Source of the DNA: Akkermansiaceae bacterium UBA2381
GTDB lineage: Bacteria > Verrucomicrobiota > Verrucomicrobiia > Verrucomicrobiales > DEV007
Direction of reading: 5' to 3'
Length of the DNA stretch: 64,000 bases
Assembly: GCA_002344215.1 (NCBI GenBank)
Contig: DDSV01000018.1
Span: forward strand, 84,234 to 148,233
Shown here: positions 50,340 through 60,223 of the stretch, piece after piece
Layout of the letters: every line of letters starts with the position of its first letter
Numbering within the stretch: position 1 is the stretch's first letter
Notes under the pieces: model-generated
The model's database searches: none
Seen by the model: only the letters and a program-made list of their open reading frames with translations
Told to the model about the DNA's origin: nothing
Position numbers and translations under genes: made by a program

Positions 50340-52490
50340 TCACTCACTCGCCTTGGCGAGGTCCTCACATCCCTTGATGTCGAGTTTACCCGAGGCGAGA
50401 ATGGGAATCTCAGGGACATCAACGATCTTCTTCGGGATCCAGAGCGCGGGAATCCCGTCTCCGGTGAGCTTTGTCCTGAGTTCCGTTAGATCAATGTCAG
50501 GATTCGAACTGAGGAGAATGAGTGCTTCTCCCTTGGCCTCGTCGGGTACGCCAACGATGGCGATACGGCGCTCGTCCTCGCCGGTTCCGAGGGCCTTGTT
50601 GATAAGATCCTCGACCGTTTCGTGGGGAACCATTTCGCCGCCGATTTTGGAAAAGCGTGACAGGCGGCCTTCGATGTAGAGAAATCCGTCCTCATCCATC
50701 CGTCCGATGTCGCCGGTCATGAACCAGCCGTTCTTCATGACCGAGGCGGTCTTTTCGGCCTGATTGAGATAGCCTTCAAAAATGTTGGATCCCCGCAGCC
50801 AGATCATCCCTGAGGTATGCAGTGAAAGCGGTTCCTGGGTATCCGGATCGGTGATACGCACGGCAACTCCGGGAATGAACAATCCGACCGAGCCGAAGCG
50901 GTGATTCGGTAGCACCGGACCCCGTGAACCGGCCGGACCGGGAACATCAGGCAGGTTCACATTGGTGACAGGAGAAGTCTCGGTGAGCCCGTAGCCCTCG
51001 AGGACCGGCTTTCCGAAACGCTCTTCAAAATTCTCAGCCACTTTTTTCGGCAGCTTCTCGGCTCCGGTGATCACCATCTTGACCGAGGCGAGTTGCTCCT
51101 TGGTCGCCTTGCGCAGGTATCCGCGGAGGAAGGTTGGAGTCGCGAGGAGGAGACCGACGGAGTGCTCCTCGATCAGTTCAGCGAGTTTGGCGACCTCGAG
51201 CGGGCTCGGATAGGTCACGACGCTGACCCCTTCGATCATAGGATACCACATCGTCACGGTTGAGCCGAAGCTGTGGAAAAGCGGCAGACAGCCAAGCACG
51301 CGATCCGTGGACTTCAGGTCGATGCGGGCACCGAACTGGTTCACGTTGGCGAGGAGGTTGCGATGAGAGAGAACCACTCCCTTCGGTTCGCCCGAGCTCC
51401 CGCTCGTGAAGAGGAGGACAGCCTCTTCCGACCCTCCCTTTTTGGGTATCTTCAGCAGTGAAGCGAGCATTCCCGCCGAGAAGATTTTGCTCAGAACAAG
51501 CCAGAGGCCGATGCGGCTCTTCAGTCCCGGAAGGATCCGGTCGAGGAGAATGAGCTGCTTGTTGGGCGGCCAGCTGAAGGTGGTCATCTTTCTTACGAAA
51601 GGATCCGCGGTGATGAACTTATCCATCTCCGCCTGGGCGATGCACGAGGCGATCGCCTTTTCCCCGGCGGTGAAATTGAGGTTCACTGGAATCTTCCCCG
51701 CCAGGAGCACGGCGAGATTGCTGAGAATGCCTCCTTTGCCGGGAGGCAGGATGATTCCAACCCGGCGCTTTTCGGTCTCCTTGCGGATCACTTTGGAAAG
51801 AACAATGGCCGCGGCGAGCAGTTTGTCGAAACGCAGTTTCGATCCGTCGAGTCCATCGATGATCTCGGAGGAACGGCTGTTCTTTTTCAGACCACGGAGG
51901 ATTTCGTAGGCAAGATGACTCTTCAGGATGGGACGCGCCGCGAAGGCTGTCTCGGCGGCGATGAGAAGATTCTCCGTGAAATTGGCAAGATTGGCCGCTT
52001 CGCGCTGAAGCGGTTCGCCGAAGGAAAGAACGACGCGTTCAATCTCGCTGCGGGTCTCGACCCCGAGCGCGCTTTCCTCGGGATGATCAACAAAAAGGGG
52101 CAGAATGGGTGCGCCGGAACTGGTGAGAAATTTCAGGATCTCGGACGGAATGGACATCACCTGCCCGTTGCGGGTGTGGGCCAGTCCGGGGACAAAAACA
52201 ACGGCGCTGCCTTCCGAGAGGTACTGATGCAGTTCTTTCTTGAAGTGAGCCTTCGACCCCTCGTCTGAGGAGAACTCCAGCGCATGGGTGTCCTCCTTTT
52301 CGAGATGGGCCTGGAGAAGTGGATCGTAGTCGAGACTGCTATCAATCAGGAAAACCAGTCTTCGTCCCGAGAGCAGCTTTTCGAGGTGGAGCAGGTCTTG
52401 AAACGCAAGGCGGTTCGCGATGATGAGGATTCCGCCGGAAGGGATGTTCGCCTCCCCATGCAGTTCGAGCTTGTTTCGCTGGCTGGCCAT
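50340..52490 (-). CDS. Acyl-activating enzyme fused to a degenerate acyltransferase domain (Aas-like)
   Basis: A 716-aa two-domain protein from the ATG at 52490 (a longer frame uses TTG). Residues about 10-200 resemble a PlsC acyltransferase, but the HX4D motif reads NRLAFQD (26-32, His replaced by Arg) and the FPEG motif reads VPGL. Residues about 230-716 are an intact AMP-forming ligase: P-loop LFTSGSSGEPKGVVLSHRN, GYGLTETSP, GDIGRMDEDGFLYIEGR and a late catalytic Lys in ILASGKLDIKG. This is the order of E. coli Aas (acyl-ACP synthetase/lysophospholipid acyltransferase). Here the ligase is probably active and the acyltransferase probably not. Confidence 0.85.
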   Translation of the reverse strand: MASQRNKLELHGEANIPSGGILIIANRLAFQDLLHLEKLLSGRRLVFLIDSSLDYDPLLQAHLEKEDTHALEFSSDEGSKAHFKKELHQYLSEGSAVVFVPGLAHTRNGQVMSIPSEILKFLTSSGAPILPLFVDHPEESALGVETRSEIERVVLSFGEPLQREAANLANFTENLLIAAETAFAARPILKSHLAYEILRGLKKNSRSSEIIDGLDGSKLRFDKLLAAAIVLSKVIRKETEKRRVGIILPPGKGGILSNLAVLLAGKIPVNLNFTAGEKAIASCIAQAEMDKFITADPFVRKMTTFSWPPNKQLILLDRILPGLKSRIGLWLVLSKIFSAGMLASLLKIPKKGGSEEAVLLFTSGSSGEPKGVVLSHRNLLANVNQFGARIDLKSTDRVLGCLPLFHSFGSTVTMWYPMIEGVSVVTYPSPLEVAKLAELIEEHSVGLLLATPTFLRGYLRKATKEQLASVKMVITGAEKLPKKVAENFEERFGKPVLEGYGLTETSPVTNVNLPDVPGPAGSRGPVLPNHRFGSVGLFIPGVAVRITDPDTQEPLSLHTSGMIWLRGSNIFEGYLNQAEKTASVMKNGWFMTGDIGRMDEDGFLYIEGRLSRFSKIGGEMVPHETVEDLINKALGTGEDERRIAIVGVPDEAKGEALILLSSNPDIDLTELRTKLTGDGIPALWIPKKIVDVPEIPILASGKLDIKGCEDLAKASE

Positions 52491-52647
52491 ATTCCGGAAA
52501 TGTGGTGTCTTTTCGCAGGATTTCGACCAGTTTAGCAACTTTGTCCGGCAAGAGAAGCCGAGTTTTCGTCACCCGGAGCCGCAAAGCACCCTAACCCTCA
52601 ACTTCCCCCTTGCCTGACGTGACGGCGGCGGTTTGGATAGGGTCGCC

Positions 52648-53268
52648 ATGCCATTCCATCTTGTCGATCATCCCGTCATCCGCGAGCGTCTCACCCGGAT
52701 CCGCTCGGTGGATTCGGGAACAGCGGCCTTCCGCAGCGCCCTGCACGACATCTCCCGGCTGCTTTGCTTTGAGGTTACCCGGGATCTGGAAACAAAGGTC
52801 GTGGAAGTCACTACCCCCCTTCGTAAGACGGACGGGCACGAGCTTTCCCGGCCGGTGGTTCTGGTTCCCATCCTTCGTGCCGGCGTGGGGATGCTCAACG
52901 GCTTCATCGAGATTCTCGGCGACGCCGCGGTTGGTCATGTCGGACTCTGCCGCAATGAGGAGACCCATCTGCCGGAGCGGTATTATTTCAAAATGCCGGC
53001 TGGTCTCGCGGAATCCGAGGTCATCCTCATCGATCCCATGCTCGCGACGGGAGGCAGCGCGGCCGATGCCGTTGATGAAATGAAGCGTGAGGGCGCCACC
53101 CGGATCCGATTTGTCTGTCTCATCGCCGCCCCCGAGGGAGTCGCCGCCTTTTCCGCCCGCCATCCCGAGGTGCCCGTCTACGCCGCGGCGCTGGACGAAT
53201 GTTTGAATGAAAAAGCCTACATCGTTCCCGGATTGGGCGATGCGGGCGATCGGTATTTCGGGACGTGA
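52648..53268 (+). CDS. upp: Uracil phosphoribosyltransferase
   Basis: Salvages uracil to UMP using PRPP. The 206-aa protein has the family start VDHPVIRERLTRIRSVDSGTAAFR, the LVPILRAGVGML stretch, the PRPP-binding motif LIDPMLATGGSA and the uracil-binding C-terminus YIVPGLGDAGDRYFGT. Length and residues are typical. The ATG at 52648 is preferred over one five codons upstream because the protein family begins there. Divergent from the Aas-like gene. Confidence 0.97.
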   Translation: MPFHLVDHPVIRERLTRIRSVDSGTAAFRSALHDISRLLCFEVTRDLETKVVEVTTPLRKTDGHELSRPVVLVPILRAGVGMLNGFIEILGDAAVGHVGLCRNEETHLPERYYFKMPAGLAESEVILIDPMLATGGSAADAVDEMKREGATRIRFVCLIAAPEGVAAFSARHPEVPVYAAALDECLNEKAYIVPGLGDAGDRYFGT

Positions 53269-53341
53269 TGAATCTTCAGAGTGGGAACCGCCTTGACTGA
53301 AAATCGGGTGCCTCCGTCCGGAAATATTGATAATCAAACGA

Positions 53342-53959
53342 TTAGGGTCGCTTCAAGCCTTCCGGCAGAGCGGTGAGACGCTCGATGCTGGTGATCTCAT
53401 GAAAGAACCATGGTTTGTCGTCTTTGATCTTAAAGAGGATCGTCCTGGAGGCATACTTGACACCATCGTGCTCCTTCCAATCGCTGAAACGGTAGTAGTC
53501 CGACCGCCAGTCGATGCGTTTAAGCAGGGAGGTTTGTTTGTCGAAAAAGAGCGTCATGGCGGGCGTAATGCTGCCGCTGACCTTGAGACCGAAACAGTCG
53601 ACACCCTCGTCGGTGAAATCCGGGGCGACTTCGACCTTCGAGGCGGGGTCCACTAGTATGCCGAGGGTCCAGGCCCAGACGTCATACTTCGCGGGTTCAT
53701 CACCCCGTTCCGCTCCTTTGAGCCACCATCCGTCGGGCATCTCGAGAACAGACTCGCGGGTACTGCGGGTTTTGCCCTCAGGCGGTTCGGGTTTGTCACC
53801 AAAGTGAAAAATCTCCCCGATCCGAAAGATTTTCAGGAGCTTGTCCTCCCCGCCGACGGCAGAGAGAACTCTCGCGATGGCGGTTTTCGGATCGGTGCCC
53901 TCAGCGAATCCCGCGGAGGTAATCAAAAGAGCGAGAAGCGGGATGAGGAAGCGGAGCAT
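53342..53959 (-). CDS. Secreted protein, LolA-like beta fold suspected
   Basis: A 205-aa exported protein from the ATG at 53959 with signal peptide LRFLIPLLALLITSAGFAEG. Mature sequence alternates strands (IGEIFHFGD, RESVLEMPDGWWLKG, DCFGLKVSGSITPAMTLFFDKQTSLLKRIDWRSDYYRFSDWKEHDGVKYASRTI), a pattern seen in LolA/LppX-like half-barrels: a lipid-or-ligand binding fold that reports parameter changes such as substrate versus product. Family membership is a judgement from pattern only. No partner gene is evident. Confidence 0.6.
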   Translation of the reverse strand: MLRFLIPLLALLITSAGFAEGTDPKTAIARVLSAVGGEDKLLKIFRIGEIFHFGDKPEPPEGKTRSTRESVLEMPDGWWLKGAERGDEPAKYDVWAWTLGILVDPASKVEVAPDFTDEGVDCFGLKVSGSITPAMTLFFDKQTSLLKRIDWRSDYYRFSDWKEHDGVKYASRTILFKIKDDKPWFFHEITSIERLTALPEGLKRP

Positions 53960-54072
53960 GACGAATCGGTAGGGGAGTATGGCCCCGATGAGAACAGAGT
54001 GGCGGTAGTATGTCCATCGCGCTATCGCGGCGCTCCAACCCGGCGAATCGAAGAAGCCCCGTTTCGTCGACC

Positions 54073-57000
54073 TCACTTCCCCTTCAAGCCCGCCAGATAA
54101 GCCACGACATCACGGATCTCGCTTTTCTGCAGAATAAAGCCCATTGGAGGCATCGTCGAGATCACCGGAGTGCGCTCTTTGATGGTGCCGGACGGGACGA
54201 CGATCTCCTTGCCCTCGGCATCGCGCAGCGAGACCTTGCCATCCTTCTCGGCGAGGAACTGCCCGGCGATCGAGCTGCCATCTTTCATTGTCAGGGCGAT
54301 GTTGCCGTAGCCGGGAGCGACGACGGACTGCGGATCAACAAGACTTTGGAGGATATAAAGCCGGTCCTTTTTCTTGCCGATGTCCTTCAGGTTCGGTCCC
54401 ACGTTGCTGCCCGCACCGTCGGCGATCCTGTGGCAGGCGGTGCACTGGGCGGCCGGATGATTGAGGAGGACGGATTTGCCGCGGGCCGGGTCGCCGCCCT
54501 CGAGGGCAACACGGAAGGGCGCAAGAGGATCGGTCGCGGCGGCAGCCTGCCAGCCGGTTTCCATCGCGAGGACCGCGGCGGCGAGTTCGGGATGTTTGGC
54601 GAAGACGGGATCCTTTGCGGCTTCGAAGACATCGAGCTGCAAGGCAGGTTCGATCTTACCGGCCTCGAGGTCGGCGAAGAGGGCCAAAAGCGGGCCCGCC
54701 GCCTTCACTGAGGAGAGGGTGCGAATGGCGTGTTGTTTAACCGCGACGGAGGCTTTCGATTCAAGCCGGCCGGCGATCTCTTTGGGGGCTTTGTCAGGAT
54801 CAGATTTCGCGAGGAGATCGAGTCCGGCGATCTTGAGGGCGTCATCTTTCGCGGCAAGAGCTTCGTTGACCAGTTCCTCCAGCCCCGGAGCCGATTGTGC
54901 GGAGAGTGAGCGCAGCGCGGTGGCGCGGAGCGGACCCTCGGCCCCGGTATTGTTGAACACGGCGAGGAGGGTTTCGTTGGCGATGGGGATCTTTAGTTCC
55001 GTCGCCAGCTCCATCGCGGTGGAGCGGACTTTGGAGAGTTTCGCGGTGAGGAGCGTGTCGAGATGCGGCTTCAGCGCCCCGGCGAGGATCGCCGGATCGC
55101 GTTCGGCGAGGGGACGGTATTGGCCGACGACGAGATCGAGGTCGCGCGGTTTCGTCCAGTGGGCGAGAGACTCAAGTCCCGCCTCGACGAGCGGCTGCGG
55201 GGTTTCGGAATCGGCAACAAACGCCACGACGCGTTCGGCGGCTTCGGGCGTGCCGACGCGGTGATTTGCGTTAATGGCGCGACGGGTGAAACCTTCGTGG
55301 TCGCGGTGTTTCCCCAGCCGGGCGGCGAGATCATTGAGGGCGTCGGGGATCATCCAATCGTCGTGGATGGCGCGGGCGACATCGGCGGCGAGGACGGCGT
55401 CGGCATCGTCAAGGAAAGCGGCGATCGCGGGATCACTGCGGCGGCCGAGCGCGAGCGAGGCGCAGGTACGGACGAAGAGCGAGTCGTGTTTCGCGAGGGC
55501 GGCAAGTTTCTCCGTCGGCGCGGCCCCGGCGAGGGCGGTGATCCCGGCGTGGCGGAGGGCGGTCAGGCTCACGACGTGCTCCTTGCGGGCGAGCAGTTTC
55601 AGGATCGCGTCCGTCGCGGCGGTATCGCGGAGACGGCCGAGGCCGAGGAGGGCATGAATACGGACGCGCTGCGAGGGATCCTCTAGGAGCGGGGTGAGAG
55701 CGGCAGTCAAGGCGTGGCTCTCGCCGTTGGGAGCGGGAATCACGTCTAGTCCCAACAAACGTCCATAGCGATCCGTCACCGTCCTGATTGCCTGAGCGCG
55801 GACTTCCGGATCGGGATCGCTGAACAGGCCGGCGAGGGTTGCGTCCGCCGATTTTTCCTGACGGATGAGCTGACCAATCCCCCAAATCGCGTGGATGCGG
55901 GCGAGCTGCGGGGCTTCTTCCTTTACCGCGACGGCTTCGAGTTCGGCGAGGGCGCTGCGCTTCACCAGTTCAAACTGTGCCTTCATCCGCAACCGCTGGT
56001 CGGCGTGACCCAGGAGGGTTGAGAGTTCGACCAAACCCTCTTTGGTAAAGTCGGCGGCAATGAGTTTCCGCGTTTCCTCACGCAGCGGGTGCTGCTTTTC
56101 CTTCGCCACATCGATGCGCCAGATTGCACCCTGTTCGTTCATCGGATACCCGCCGCCCCAGTCGACGCCGCAGAGGGCGCCGTCGGGCGAGAACTGAAGT
56201 CCGACAATCGGAATGCCGTCGCCGATGCGGTGATCGTCGCGCATCGCCCACGAGTCGTTCTCCGGCTCAACGCGGAAGGCCCACTGCTGGCCGTTCGGGG
56301 CGCTTGTGAGGAAGAAATAGTTCTTATACTCCGGTCCGAGTCCGGTGCCGGGATTGAACTTGAAGCCGGCGGGACCGTTCTCGTAGTTCGCGATCGTGGG
56401 GGTGTACCAGCGTGGCTGGGCCTCGTGCCATGGTTTGTGCATGAGGTCGTCGTTCCACGGATTGTAGTCGTTGCGCAGGTATTGCCAGTGCGATCGCCAG
56501 CCGAGGTCGCCGTATTGCTCGATGAAAACGAGGCGCTCCTTTTCGCCCTCGAAGTCGGCGTCGTTGTCGACCCCGAAGAAGTTGCCGTACTGGTCGAAGC
56601 TGATCTCCTGAATGTTGCGCTGTCCGTGAGCGAAAACCTCGAAGTTCGACCCGTCGGGCTCGCAGCGCATCAGGCCACCCTGGTGGGGAAAGCGGTAGTC
56701 GAGCCCTTCGGCGGTCTTCACGCGGATGCCCTTGTCGCCGATCGACCAGTAAACGCGGCCGTCAGGACCGAGGAAAAGTCCGTGCATGTCGTGACCGGCA
56801 TAGGCGAGATGGGCACCGAATCCTGACACGACCACCTTTTTCTCATCCGCCTTGCCGTCACTGTCCGTGTCGCGGAATTTCACGAGTTCGGGCACGGGAC
56901 AGACGAAGACCTCGCCCTCGTGCCAGAGCACGCCACCGGCGACGCCGCCGATGAGGTGGTCGAGCTGCTCGGCATAGATCTTCGTCGAGTCGGCCACTCC

Positions 57001-58056
57001 GTCACCGTCGGTGTCCTCGATGAGGTGGACGCGCTCGCTCAGGGCTGTGAGGTCGCGCACGTCGTGGATCCCGTCGCCGGTGAAATCCTTGACCCGCTTC
57101 GCGTTGAGCATGCTGTTTTCGGGGGTAAACTTCTCTCGGTAGAAGGCTTCCTTGTCCGCCGGTGAGGTGAAGCTGAGATCGTTCGGGATCCAGTCGGTGT
57201 TCTCACGAATGTCGAGGTCGTTGGCCTTGCGGCGTACCGTCTGGGTGACGTAGGCGCGGCCCTGCGGGTCAAAGCTGATCGCGACGGGATCGGGAACCTG
57301 GAATTTCGGGGTCCATTTGGTGAAAGTGAGTCCCTTCGGATCGGGGTGGCCTCCTGACAAAACCGCCACGGGTGGCTCGACCGCGACCCCGCGGACCTCG
57401 ATGTCGTCCCACAGCCCCTTGTCGTCGAAGGTCCCGATGCCGATGCGTCCCCAGGCGAAGGTCTTGTCGTGGGCGACGTGGGTCGGTTTCTCCATGTCGT
57501 CGAAGTAGATCTCGATGAGTCCCGTCGCGACGGTGCGGACGATTTTCACCCGGTGCCAGGTCTCGTCTTTCCAGGGTGTGCCCCCGCTGGCCTGCTCGGA
57601 GATGGCGACGCGCGGGGCCTCGTTGACGAGGAAGATCTGGTTAGAATGCGGGTCGGTCTTTTCGCCGAGGTGGACGTAATAGAAGTTCGCCGGATCCTGG
57701 TAGCCGAAGACGACGCACATGTCGCGGTGACCGCGCGAGGTCTGTTTAGTCATGACGCGGGCGGTGAAGACGAAGTCCCCGACAAAGCCGCCCTCGCGGA
57801 TCGCGATGTTCTCCGGGCTGCGGTGGGGGGGAGTGTACTTCGAGCCGCCGAGGATCTCGTAGGCGGGATCACCGCCCACCTCGGTGACCTTCCACGCCTT
57901 CTCGTCGGTGGGCCCCCAGGCGTCGGCACCTTTTGAAAAATCATCACTGAAAACGAGGGGAAGGTCTTCTGCACCGGACTGGAACGAAGCGGAGAGGAAC
58001 AGGCAAACGAGCAGCAGGAAGACGGGGGGGGATTTCGGCATCGGGAAGTTTCTCAT
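54073..58056 (-). CDS. PVC-type dehydrogenase/HEAT/cytochrome c fusion, secreted
   Basis: A protein of about 1327 aa from ATG 58056. Order: signal peptide (VFLLLVCLFLSASFQSGA); a LamG/DUF1080-like domain (about 35-235) opening LPLVFSDDFSKGADAW; a membrane-bound-dehydrogenase-type beta-propeller with Ca-binding-like DTDGDGVADSTKI and DTDSDGKADEKK loops (about 240-700); HEAT/PBS-like repeats (about 700-1180); and a C-terminal cytochrome c domain with the heme motif CTACH (about residue 1205) and axial Met in STMPPMGF. This is the Planctomycetes/Verrucomicrobia 'putative membrane-bound dehydrogenase' plus heme-binding family. It likely oxidises a sugar in the periplasm and passes electrons to its heme. 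Substrate unknown. Confidence 0.92.
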   Translation of the reverse strand: MRNFPMPKSPPVFLLLVCLFLSASFQSGAEDLPLVFSDDFSKGADAWGPTDEKAWKVTEVGGDPAYEILGGSKYTPPHRSPENIAIREGGFVGDFVFTARVMTKQTSRGHRDMCVVFGYQDPANFYYVHLGEKTDPHSNQIFLVNEAPRVAISEQASGGTPWKDETWHRVKIVRTVATGLIEIYFDDMEKPTHVAHDKTFAWGRIGIGTFDDKGLWDDIEVRGVAVEPPVAVLSGGHPDPKGLTFTKWTPKFQVPDPVAISFDPQGRAYVTQTVRRKANDLDIRENTDWIPNDLSFTSPADKEAFYREKFTPENSMLNAKRVKDFTGDGIHDVRDLTALSERVHLIEDTDGDGVADSTKIYAEQLDHLIGGVAGGVLWHEGEVFVCPVPELVKFRDTDSDGKADEKKVVVSGFGAHLAYAGHDMHGLFLGPDGRVYWSIGDKGIRVKTAEGLDYRFPHQGGLMRCEPDGSNFEVFAHGQRNIQEISFDQYGNFFGVDNDADFEGEKERLVFIEQYGDLGWRSHWQYLRNDYNPWNDDLMHKPWHEAQPRWYTPTIANYENGPAGFKFNPGTGLGPEYKNYFFLTSAPNGQQWAFRVEPENDSWAMRDDHRIGDGIPIVGLQFSPDGALCGVDWGGGYPMNEQGAIWRIDVAKEKQHPLREETRKLIAADFTKEGLVELSTLLGHADQRLRMKAQFELVKRSALAELEAVAVKEEAPQLARIHAIWGIGQLIRQEKSADATLAGLFSDPDPEVRAQAIRTVTDRYGRLLGLDVIPAPNGESHALTAALTPLLEDPSQRVRIHALLGLGRLRDTAATDAILKLLARKEHVVSLTALRHAGITALAGAAPTEKLAALAKHDSLFVRTCASLALGRRSDPAIAAFLDDADAVLAADVARAIHDDWMIPDALNDLAARLGKHRDHEGFTRRAINANHRVGTPEAAERVVAFVADSETPQPLVEAGLESLAHWTKPRDLDLVVGQYRPLAERDPAILAGALKPHLDTLLTAKLSKVRSTAMELATELKIPIANETLLAVFNNTGAEGPLRATALRSLSAQSAPGLEELVNEALAAKDDALKIAGLDLLAKSDPDKAPKEIAGRLESKASVAVKQHAIRTLSSVKAAGPLLALFADLEAGKIEPALQLDVFEAAKDPVFAKHPELAAAVLAMETGWQAAAATDPLAPFRVALEGGDPARGKSVLLNHPAAQCTACHRIADGAGSNVGPNLKDIGKKKDRLYILQSLVDPQSVVAPGYGNIALTMKDGSSIAGQFLAEKDGKVSLRDAEGKEIVVPSGTIKERTPVISTMPPMGFILQKSEIRDVVAYLAGLKGK

Positions 58057-58185
58057 AGATTCGAGACGATTCCAGCGGGGAGAATCCGGAAAGGTCTCTC
58101 CTCCTTGCTGCCGATATGGCAAAAAGAACGTAAGCTTTCTCTTGGAAAGAGCGACAGGCTGTTTAGGTTCCCCCTACCCATCTCC

Positions 58186-59127
58186 ATGGACTGCGAGCAA
58201 AGAAACATCGTCAATAACCTGATTGATTCCTACCATGCCATTGGCGGGATCAATCGCCTCGACAGCGCAAACCTGCCGTCCAAGCGGACGATCATTGCGA
58301 CCTGTGAACGGCTTCTCCAGCTCCTCTTTCCGGGCTATCACGATGAGGATCCGATTCCGGCCGACGAGTTGGAAATGATTACGGGCGAACGGATTGCCGG
58401 TCTCGTCGAGACTCTCGAGGTGGAAGTAGCCAAGACCTTGCGTTTGCGGGACGATGAAACGGGAGAGCAGCACAGCGAGCTCAGGCAGCAGGCCCGGGAA
58501 CTGGTCTGCAAGTTTCTCCGGGAGCTGCCGAAGATTCGCCATCTGCTCCAATCCGACGTCGAGGCCGCCTACGAGGGCGACCCGGCGGCGAAGAATTTTG
58601 ACGAGATCATCCTCGCCTATCCCTGCATCGAGGCGATCGCGATCCAGCGATGCGCCCATTGCCTCTACGAGCTCAATATCCCGCTGATTCCGCGGATTAT
58701 GACGGAGTTTGCCCACAATCTCACCGGAATCGATATTCATCCCGGCGCGACGATCGGGACCCACTTCTTTATCGATCACGGGACCGGGGTTGTCATCGGT
58801 GAGACCAGCGTGATCGGGAATTTCGTGAAGCTCTATCACGGAGTCACCCTCGGAGCGCGCAATTTTCCGAAGGACGAGAACGGCCGCATCGTGAAAGGCA
58901 ACAAGCGTCACCCCAATGTGGAGGACCACGTCGTCATTTACCCTCATGCCACGGTCCTGGGCGGGAAAACGACGATTGGGACCCGTTCAACGATCGGGGC
59001 GAACGTGTTTCTGCGGGAGAGTATCCCGCCCGATTCCTTTGCGACCAATGTCGGGGAGAAACTGAATCTCATCAATAAGATCACGGGCGAAGCAGTCGAG
59101 CCGATCGAGACAGGAAACGATTCCTGA
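58186..59127 (+). CDS. cysE: Serine O-acetyltransferase
   Basis: First committed step of cysteine synthesis: acetyl-CoA + L-serine to O-acetylserine. The 313-aa protein has an N-terminal helical domain and a C-terminal left-handed beta-helix with hexapeptide repeats (IDIHPGATIGTHFFIDHGTGVVIGETSVIGNFV, HPNVEDHVVIYPHATVLGGKTTIG). The catalytic His/Asp lie in FIDHGTG. It is about 40 residues longer at the N-terminus than E. coli CysE, as in the SatA/EpsC-like branch. The ATG at 58186 is preferred; the frame from 58105 overlaps the divergent giant gene's leader. Confidence 0.94.
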   Translation: MDCEQRNIVNNLIDSYHAIGGINRLDSANLPSKRTIIATCERLLQLLFPGYHDEDPIPADELEMITGERIAGLVETLEVEVAKTLRLRDDETGEQHSELRQQARELVCKFLRELPKIRHLLQSDVEAAYEGDPAAKNFDEIILAYPCIEAIAIQRCAHCLYELNIPLIPRIMTEFAHNLTGIDIHPGATIGTHFFIDHGTGVVIGETSVIGNFVKLYHGVTLGARNFPKDENGRIVKGNKRHPNVEDHVVIYPHATVLGGKTTIGTRSTIGANVFLRESIPPDSFATNVGEKLNLINKITGEAVEPIETGNDS

Positions 59128-59132
59128 GGCGC

Positions 59133-59726
59133 ATGAGTGATCAGGGAGAGCGCTTCGAGGGAGGGTCCTCACCGGAGAAGCCGGTTGCCGGCTACGCGCA
59201 TCCGAGGTCGGGCCGGGATCAGGCTCTCACCCTGGTCGCGGCGGACCTGGTCCGGGAAAAGGGACTTCCGGCGCTCGCGGCCATCATTTCTGTGTCCTGG
59301 AATCCACGCATGCGGACGGCGGCCGGCCGGGCCTTTACAAGAGAGTCCCGCATCGAGTTGAACTCCCGCCTTCAGGACCTTCCGGAGGGAGCGCGCGAAG
59401 AGGAGCTCCGAAGCACCTTTCTGCACGAACTCGCCCATCTCGTCGCCTTCGCCAGAGCCGGGAGAAAACGGATCCAGCCTCATGGAGCCGAGTGGCAGCA
59501 GGCCTGTCGTGACCTCGGCATCCCCGGCGAGAATCGATGCCATTCACTCGACTTCAAACCGAGACGGATCGCCCGGAAATTTGCCTACACCTGTCCGCAT
59601 TGTCGTGCTGTCATCCACCGCGTCCGCCGCCTCTCCCGACGGGTCGCCTGTTTCTCGTGTTGCCGGGCCCTTGCCCGGGGGCAGTTCGATGCGCGCTTTC
59701 AGTTGGAAGAGACGCGGCTCGGGTAA
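59133..59726 (+). CDS. SprT-like zinc metalloprotease-fold protein
   Basis: A 197-aa SprT family protein: HELAH at 98-102 as the zinc-binding helix of a gluzincin-like site, with a third His possibly in QPHGAEWQ, and a C-terminal zinc ribbon (CPHCRAVIHRV...CFSCCRALARG). Eukaryotic Spartan relatives cut DNA-protein crosslinks; bacterial SprT function is poorly known. The first 25 residues are low-complexity. It starts 5 bp after the cysE stop, so it is probably in one transcript with it. Confidence 0.88.
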   Translation: MSDQGERFEGGSSPEKPVAGYAHPRSGRDQALTLVAADLVREKGLPALAAIISVSWNPRMRTAAGRAFTRESRIELNSRLQDLPEGAREEELRSTFLHELAHLVAFARAGRKRIQPHGAEWQQACRDLGIPGENRCHSLDFKPRRIARKFAYTCPHCRAVIHRVRRLSRRVACFSCCRALARGQFDARFQLEETRLG

Positions 59727-59736
59727 AGGAACTCGC

Positions 59737-60123
59737 TCAGGGTTTGCCTTTCTTGAAGAGCAGAAAGAGAAAAAACGCCCAGTTCAGGAACGGGACAGCG
59801 AGGAGAATCGTCCACCACCCGGATGCTCCGATATCATGGAGGCGACGGACTGATGCAGAGATGATGGGTATAAGAAATACGGAGGACATCAGCCAGGTAA
59901 CATACTTTTCCGCCCCGGCTTGAATGCCAAGGTAGGAGGCAAGGAATCCTGCAGCGAATCCGACCGGAAAAGCAGTTAACGCAATAAGGATCAGGGCAGT
60001 GAGATTGACGTAGAAAAACTCGGCCCGGCGAGCCCGCCCGCGAAAGGTGGCGAAACGGGTGAAGAAACTTCCGGCCCCTCCCGGGATGGATTCCGTGATT
60101 TCGAAGGACTGCTCCTGCGTCAT
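59737..60123 (-). CDS. DUF805 family membrane protein
   Basis: A 128-aa inner-membrane protein with the DUF805 pattern: FTRFATFRGRARRAEFFYVNL at the start, a helix (ALILIALTAFPVGFAAGFL), a second one (WLMSSVFLIPIISASVRRLHDIGASGWW with the conserved R-R-L-H-D) and a C-terminal helix. Function of the family is unknown. It converges with the sprT-like gene 10 bp away and is divergent from the sulfatase. Confidence 0.9.
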   Translation of the reverse strand: MTQEQSFEITESIPGGAGSFFTRFATFRGRARRAEFFYVNLTALILIALTAFPVGFAAGFLASYLGIQAGAEKYVTWLMSSVFLIPIISASVRRLHDIGASGWWTILLAVPFLNWAFFLFLLFKKGKP

Positions 60124-60223
60124 GAAGGAGAATCGCCCAAATCAGAGAAGGAATCAATCAGCTCTCACCGTTCGGCGCGCTTTCGCCTTTCCATCCCGGG
60201 AGAATTCCGCAAAGATCCCGCCC

